The position numbers and the translations under genes were made by a program. From Streptomyces actuosus (lineage in GTDB: Bacteria > Actinomycetota > Actinomycetes > Streptomycetales > Streptomycetaceae), in assembly GCF_016921115.1 (NCBI RefSeq), contig NZ_JAFFZS010000007.1:231419-295418 (forward strand): DNA of 64,000 nucleotides, written 5' to 3'. Shown here in pieces: positions 59,467 to 64,000 of this stretch. Every line of letters begins with the position of its first letter. Within the stretch, counting starts at the first letter, position 1. The notes under the pieces were generated by a model, which searched no databases, had not been told where the DNA came from, and saw only the letters and a list, made by a program, of their open reading frames with translations.

Positions 59467-62400
59467 ATGACGGCGCCGGGGCGCAGAAGCAGTACGTTCA
59501 CTCGGCTGCTGCGGCACGGGTTCACCGATCCCTCGGCCGCCGAGCGGCTGCTGGACAGCGTGGAGCTGGCCCTCGTCCGCGACGACCCGGTGCTGCTGGA
59601 GGCACTCGGCGCCACCGCCGACCCCGACCTCGCCCTGCACGGCCTGGTCCGGCTGCTGGAGGCCCAGCCCGACCTCACCGCCCGGCGCGAGCTGCTCGAC
59701 ACCGTGATAGCGGCCAAACCCCTGCGGGACCGGCTGCTCGGCGTGCTCGGCGCCTCGGCCGCGCTCGCCGACCATCTGGCCCGGCACCCGCAGGACTGGC
59801 AGGCACTGGTGACGTACGAGCCGTACGACCTGCACCCCGGGGTGGAGGAGTTCGAACGCGGCCTTGCCGGGGCCGGTGACCCGGTCGGCCTGCGCATCGC
59901 CTACCGGCGCTGCCTGCTGTCCGTGGCCGCACGCGACGTGTGCGGCACCACCGACGTCGCGCAGACCGCCGCCGAGCTCGCCGACCTGGCCACCGCCACC
60001 CTGCGCGCCGCCCTCGCCCTCGCCCGGGCCGGCGCGCCCGAGGACGCGGCGCTGTGCCGGCTCGCCGTCATCGCGATGGGCAAGTGCGGCGGACACGAGC
60101 TGAACTACGTCTCCGACGTGGACGTCGTCTTCGTGGCCGAGGCCATCGAGGGCGCGGACGAGCTCAAGGCGCTCCAGGGCGCGACCCGGCTCGCCTCGCA
60201 CATGATGCGGATCTGCTCGGAGACCACGGTGGAGGGCTCCATCTGGCCCGTCGACGCCAACCTGCGGCCCGAGGGCCGGAACGGCCCGCTGGTGCGCACC
60301 CTGTCCAGCCACCTCGCCTACTACCAGCGCTGGGCCAAGACCTGGGAGTTCCAGGCCCTGCTGAAGGCCCGCCCGGTCGCCGGCGACCTGGAACTCGGCG
60401 AGGAGTACGTCGCCGCCGTCGAGCCGCTGGTGTGGAAGGCCGCCGAGCGGGAGAACTTCGTCTCCGACGTGCAGAAGATGCGCCGCCGCGTGGTGGAGAA
60501 CATCCCCGCCTCCGAGGTCGAGCGCGAACTGAAACTCGGCCCGGGCGGACTGCGGGACGTCGAGTTCGCCGTCCAGCTGCTGCAACTGGTGCACGGGCGG
60601 GCGGACGCCTCGCTCAGGAGCGGCACCACCCTGGACGCGCTCCAGGCCCTCGCCGCCGGCGGCTACGTGGGCCGTGCCGACGCCGTCCAGCTCGACGACG
60701 CCTACCGCTTCCTGCGCTCCATGGAGCACCGCATCCAGCTCCACCGGCTGCGCCGCACCCACCTGGTCCCGGAGAGCGACGCCGACCGGCGCCGCGTCGG
60801 CCGCTCCCTCGGCCTGCGCACCGACCCGGTCAAGGAGCTGACCCGCGAGTGGAAGCGGCACACCTCCGCCGTCCGGCGCCTGCACGAGAAGATCTTCTAC
60901 CGACCGCTGCTGGACGCCGTCGCCCAGCTCCCGTCCGGTGAGGTCCGGCTGAGCGCCGCGGCGGCCCGCGAACGCCTGGTGGCGCTCGGTTACGGCGACC
61001 CGGCCGCCGCCCTGCGGCATCTGGAGGCCCTCGCCTCCGGCGTGACCCGCAAGGCCGCCATCCAGCGCACCCTGCTGCCCGTGCTGCTCGGCTGGTTCGC
61101 CGACTCCGCCGACCCCGACGCCGGACTGCTCAACTTCCGCAAGGTCTCCGACGCGCTCGGCAAGACCCCCTGGTACCTGCGGTTGCTGCGGGACGAGGGC
61201 GCCGCCGCCGAGAACCTGGCGCGGGTGCTGTCGGCCGGCCGTCTCGCACCCGACCTGCTCATGCGCGCCCCGGAGGCGGTGGCCCTGCTCGGCGACGGAG
61301 ACGGCGGGGGCCTCGAACCGCGTTCCCGGGACCACCTGGAGCAGGAGATCCTCGCGGCGGTGGGGCGCGCCGACGACGCGGCGCAGGGCGTCACGGCCGC
61401 CCGCGGTGTGCGCCGACGCGAACTGTTCCGCACGGCCGCCGCCGACATCGTCGGCTCCTACGGCACCGAGACCCAGCCCGCCGAGGCCGACCAGGGCGCC
61501 CTGGTGCACCGGGTCGGTGGCGCGGTGTCCGACCTCACCGCGGCGACCCTCGCCGGCACCCTGCGCGCCGTGGTCCGGGGCGGCTGGGGCGACACCCTGC
61601 CCACCCGGTTCGCGGTCATCGCCATGGGACGCTTCGGTGGGCACGAGCTCGGTTACGGCTCGGACGCCGACGTGCTGTTCGTGCACGAGCCGCGCGACGG
61701 CGTCGACGAGCGGGAAGCCGGTGATGCCGCGAACAAGGTCGTCGCCGAGATGCGCCGCCTGCTGCAGATCCCCAGCTCCGACCCGCCGCTGCTGATCGAC
61801 GCCGGCCTGCGCCCGGAGGGCAAGTCCGGGCCGCTGGTGCGCACCCTGAAGTCGTACGAGGCCTACTACCGCCGCTGGTCCCTGGTCTGGGAGTCGCACG
61901 CCCTGCTGCGGGCCGAGCCCGTGGCCGGCGACGAGGACCTGGGACGCCGCTTCGTCGAGCTGATCGACCCGCTGCGCTACCGGCCCGGCGGCCTGGGCGA
62001 GGACGCCGTGCGGGAGATCCGGCGGCTCAAGGCGCGCATGGAGTCCGAGCGGCTGCCACGCGGCGCCGACCCCAAGCTGCACACCAAGCTCGGGCCGGGC
62101 GGCCTGTCCGACGTGGAGTGGACCGTGCAGCTGCTCCAGCTGCGGCACGCCGCCGACGTGCCCGGACTGCGCACCACCCGCACCCGCGAGGCCCTGGCCG
62201 CCGCCCGTGCGGCCGGGCTCATCGGCGCCGAGGACGCGGTGACCCTCGACGAGGCCTGGGTGCTGGCGACCCGCGTGCGCAACGCGGTCATGCTGGTCCG
62301 CGGCCGGGCCGGCGACACCTTCCCCACCGACGGCCGCGAACTCGCCGCGGTCGGCCGCTGCCTGGGCCACGGGCCGGGACACGCCGGCGACATGCTGGAC

Positions 62401-62472
62401 GCCTACCGGCGCACGGCGCGCCGCGCACGGATCGTCGTGGAGACGCTGTTCTACGGGGCCGAGGACCGGTAG
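59467..62472 (+). CDS. glnE: Bifunctional glutamine synthetase adenylyltransferase/deadenylase
   Basis: A 1001-residue enzyme that adenylylates and deadenylylates glutamine synthetase I, shutting it off when nitrogen is plentiful. Two nucleotidyltransferase domains are visible: the deadenylase one with GGHELNYVSDVDVVFV (near residue 210) and the adenylylase one with GHELGYGSDADVLFV (near residue 730). Each is followed by a helical GlnD/E-type domain (for example RPEGRNGPLVRT and RPEGKSGPLVRT). ATG 59467 follows GGAGGCC. Its substrate is probably GlnA elsewhere; the GlnA2 in this window lacks the adenylylation tyrosine motif. Confidence 0.96.
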   Translation: MTAPGRRSSTFTRLLRHGFTDPSAAERLLDSVELALVRDDPVLLEALGATADPDLALHGLVRLLEAQPDLTARRELLDTVIAAKPLRDRLLGVLGASAALADHLARHPQDWQALVTYEPYDLHPGVEEFERGLAGAGDPVGLRIAYRRCLLSVAARDVCGTTDVAQTAAELADLATATLRAALALARAGAPEDAALCRLAVIAMGKCGGHELNYVSDVDVVFVAEAIEGADELKALQGATRLASHMMRICSETTVEGSIWPVDANLRPEGRNGPLVRTLSSHLAYYQRWAKTWEFQALLKARPVAGDLELGEEYVAAVEPLVWKAAERENFVSDVQKMRRRVVENIPASEVERELKLGPGGLRDVEFAVQLLQLVHGRADASLRSGTTLDALQALAAGGYVGRADAVQLDDAYRFLRSMEHRIQLHRLRRTHLVPESDADRRRVGRSLGLRTDPVKELTREWKRHTSAVRRLHEKIFYRPLLDAVAQLPSGEVRLSAAAARERLVALGYGDPAAALRHLEALASGVTRKAAIQRTLLPVLLGWFADSADPDAGLLNFRKVSDALGKTPWYLRLLRDEGAAAENLARVLSAGRLAPDLLMRAPEAVALLGDGDGGGLEPRSRDHLEQEILAAVGRADDAAQGVTAARGVRRRELFRTAAADIVGSYGTETQPAEADQGALVHRVGGAVSDLTAATLAGTLRAVVRGGWGDTLPTRFAVIAMGRFGGHELGYGSDADVLFVHEPRDGVDEREAGDAANKVVAEMRRLLQIPSSDPPLLIDAGLRPEGKSGPLVRTLKSYEAYYRRWSLVWESHALLRAEPVAGDEDLGRRFVELIDPLRYRPGGLGEDAVREIRRLKARMESERLPRGADPKLHTKLGPGGLSDVEWTVQLLQLRHAADVPGLRTTRTREALAAARAAGLIGAEDAVTLDEAWVLATRVRNAVMLVRGRAGDTFPTDGRELAAVGRCLGHGPGHAGDMLDAYRRTARRARIVVETLFYGAEDR

Positions 62473-63551
62473 GCGGGCCCGGTCCGGGTGCCGCCCTGGG
62501 ATTCGCCGCCGCGGGGCTCGGCGTCGCCCTCGTCCCCCGGCTGGGCCTGGGCGGCCGTCGCCCGGACGTGGTCGTGCGGGAGGCGCGGGACCCGGTTCCG
62601 GTCCGCGCGATCCGGGCGGCGGTCCGCGAGTCGGCCCCGCCGCGGCCGGCCGCGTTCCCGTGAGCCCTGCGGGAGGCGGCGGCGCAGGGAGAGGCCCGGG
62701 GAGAGGCGGCGGTCGGCTGAGGCGCGTCGCCCGGGCACCGAGCGGGGCAGCGCGTACGGCAGCGCCCCGTACCACAGCCATGCCACCGCGAACCCGAACG
62801 CCAGGCACAGGATGCCGCCCACCGCGTCCAGCCAGAAGTGGTTGGCGGTGGCGACGATCACGATCAGGGTCGCCGCCGGGTACAGCAGCCCCAGCACGCG
62901 GACCCACGGCACCGACGCCAGGGCGAAGATCGTCAGGCCGCACCACAGGGACCAGCCGATGTGCATCGACGGCATCGCCGCGTACTGGTTGGACATGTGC
63001 TTCAGATCGCCCGAGGCCATCGAGCCCCAGGTCTGGTGCACCAGCACGGTGTCGATGAAGTGGCTGCCGGTCATCAGCCGCGGCGGCGCGAGAGGATACA
63101 GGTAGTAGCCGACCAGGGCCACCACCGTCGTCGCGAAGAGGACCAGCCGGGTCGCCGCGTAGCGGCCGGGATGACTGCGGTACAGCCACGCCAGGACACT
63201 GAGCGTCACCACGAAGTGCAGCGTGGAGTAGTAGTAGTTCATGCCGACGATCAGCCACGACACGGAGTTGACCGCGTGGTTGACGGACTGCTCCACGGCG
63301 ATGCCCAGGTGGTGCTCGACCTTCCAGATCCAGTCGGCGTTGCGCAGGGCTTGGCCCCGCTGCTCGGGCACCGCATTGCGGATGAGTGAGTACGTCCAGT
63401 AACTGACGCCGATCAGCAGGATCTCGAACCACAGCCGAGGCGCCCGCGGTGTGCGCAGCCGGGTCATCAGTCGTAGCTCCGGCTCTGCCGCGACGGACCG
63501 CCGGACGGCCTCTTCGCGGCCCTCCGGAGTCGTCACGGTCATCTCACCCAT
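62451..63551 (-). CDS. PAP2-superfamily membrane phosphatase with antisense-derived tail
   Basis: A 366-residue protein from ATG 63551 (GTG 63557 and ATG 63542 possible). Six helices carry the PAP2_3-type motifs: the lumenal PSMHIGWS and NHFWLDAVGG (His/Asp), while the first C1 motif is not canonical, so the substrate is probably a phospholipid-like molecule. From about residue 290 the sequence becomes Arg/Gly-rich and non-helical; those ~70 codons run antisense through the LysR remnant and overlap the last 22 bases of glnE. The ancestral C-terminus therefore seems to have been lost. Confidence 0.85.
   Translation of the reverse strand: MGEMTVTTPEGREEAVRRSVAAEPELRLMTRLRTPRAPRLWFEILLIGVSYWTYSLIRNAVPEQRGQALRNADWIWKVEHHLGIAVEQSVNHAVNSVSWLIVGMNYYYSTLHFVVTLSVLAWLYRSHPGRYAATRLVLFATTVVALVGYYLYPLAPPRLMTGSHFIDTVLVHQTWGSMASGDLKHMSNQYAAMPSMHIGWSLWCGLTIFALASVPWVRVLGLLYPAATLIVIVATANHFWLDAVGGILCLAFGFAVAWLWYGALPYALPRSVPGRRASADRRLSPGLSLRRRLPQGSRERGRPRRGRLADRRPDRADRNRVPRLPHDHVRATAAQAQPGDEGDAEPRGGESQGGTRTGPAYRSSAP
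62484..62663 (+). pseudogene. 3' remnant of a LysR-type regulator gene
   Basis: In one frame these ~60 codons read AALGFAAAGLGVALVPRLGL, RRPDVVVREARDPVPVRAIRAAV and end in a TGA. This is the standard C-terminus of a LysR substrate-binding domain. The DNA-binding part and the first three quarters are gone; the frame upstream runs into glnE. It is a deletion remnant, and its opposite strand has been recruited into the PAP2 frame. Confidence 0.6.
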
Positions 63552-63877
63552 GAGCACAGAGTCTGCCAGAAAAGCCTTCTGCCACCGATCATCCTCTGGT
63601 CGGGTCCGTAGCGCACCTTGTGCATGTTATGGGGGAGTTAGGGCCTGTTGCGCAAGCCCCCCGTCAGCCGTGACAGGGCGAGGGGCCGGGGCGCCCCGGG
63701 GGGCGTGCTCCGGAAGCCGCGCCGGATCAGGACGCGGCGCTGGGTGCCGTGCAGCGCAGGTTGGCGGAGCGTGCCTGCACCGGGGGGCCGGGCGTACGGG
63801 GACGACTCCGGCCGGCGGCGAGGTGCGGTGCCTGGTACCGCAGGCCCGGCGGGACATGCGGAGCTTGCCCTTCCTAG
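63552..63877. other. Intergenic region before the IS701-like element
   Basis: A promoter region for the PAP2 gene up to about 63640, followed by GC-rich DNA without a protein-like frame. The phrase GTTAGGGCCTGTTGCGCAAG at 63636 could be an old IS end but is unpaired. Confidence 0.4.
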
Positions 63878-64000
63878 TAGTGCTTGGTCAGGTTGGTTGT
63901 GGCGGTGCGTGTCCTGTGGGCCCGGCGTGGCGTTGAGTCTGCGTGACTCCGGACGAGATTGCTGTGGTGCGTGGTGAGTTGGAGACCTTCGCGGCGGAGG
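63878..64000 (+). mobile_element. Left end of an IS701-like insertion sequence (cut by window)
   Basis: A transposase-like frame starts at GTG 63943, and the first 19 codons read MTPDEIAVVRGELETFAAE, the N-terminus usual for streptomycete IS701-family transposases. The sequence CTAG at 63874-63877 fits the YTAR target duplicated by this family, which would put the IS end at TAGTGCTTGGTC. The right end and most of the gene lie beyond the window. Confidence 0.55.

Noticed and set aside
58582..63432. A 1616-codon open frame on the minus strand across glnE
   Set aside because: It is antisense to glnE, rich in Gly/Arg/Ala/Gln, and is an artefact of high GC at third codon positions.

Overview
The window is chromosomal DNA from a Streptomyces-type actinomycete. 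Third-codon GC is very high, GTG starts and purine-rich ribosome sites are common, and the housekeeping genes (panB, nadE, map, glnA2, glnE, F420-dependent NADP reductase, EfeOBU, a SARP/AfsR-like regulator) are a typical streptomycete set. No rRNA, tRNA or CRISPR array was seen. Most of the DNA is ordinary core genome; the accessory parts are about 37.8-44.4 kb, about 48.4-58.9 kb and the right end.

Left part (1-37.8 kb): a truncated MFS pump, a serine hydrolase, an Rsm22-like methyltransferase, a Prim-Pol-like protein, a lipoprotein, the iron-uptake operon efeO-efeB-efeU under an iron box, a PhzF-like protein, heme oxygenase with two palindromic promoter sites, methionine aminopeptidase, an MFS exporter, an F420-dependent reductase, a site-2-type protease, a large SARP-NB-ARC-TPR regulator, and an ABC-2 exporter whose promoter carries seven phased TGTCGG repeats. 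There follow a self-regulated MFS-TetR unit, panB, a DUF2207 membrane protein, a secreted sedolisin, nadE, a broken DUF305 gene, and the nitric-oxide pair nsrR/hmp with matching palindromes. glnA2 comes next.

Island (37.77-44.37 kb): the last 92 bp of glnA2 and its start of trailer are repeated 6.5 kb downstream with one synonymous mismatch. Between the copies lies AT-richer DNA with direct-repeat pairs near both ends that look like integrase arm sites, but no integrase. Its cargo is a membrane-anchored protein of unknown function, a TIGR04141/DUF6119 protein, a possible acetyltransferase-like protein and a CoiA-like nuclease, plus an IS5-family insertion placed exactly on the stop codon of the DUF6119 gene. 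It reads as a cis-mobilisable element (CIME) using glnA2 as its integration site.

Collagen/hydroxyproline block (49.0-58.9 kb): a secreted M9 collagenase and a divergent Xaa-Pro aminopeptidase sit beside a three-subunit D-hydroxyproline dehydrogenase, a DHDPS-family deaminase, a two-cysteine hydroxyproline epimerase and a GntR regulator. The promoters of the peptidase side and the catabolic side share an 18-bp motif, so the block looks like one regulon from collagen to a 2-oxoglutarate precursor. The last enzyme (2-oxoglutarate semialdehyde dehydrogenase) is not in the window. A palindrome-ended IS200/IS605-like remnant lies inside the block.

Right end: glnE, a LysR 3' remnant, a PAP2 phosphatase whose C-terminal tail is read antisense through that remnant, and the first 19 codons of an IS701-like transposase behind a CTAG target. 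Coordinates of starts were chosen by hand from ribosome sites and family alignment memory; no database search was possible.
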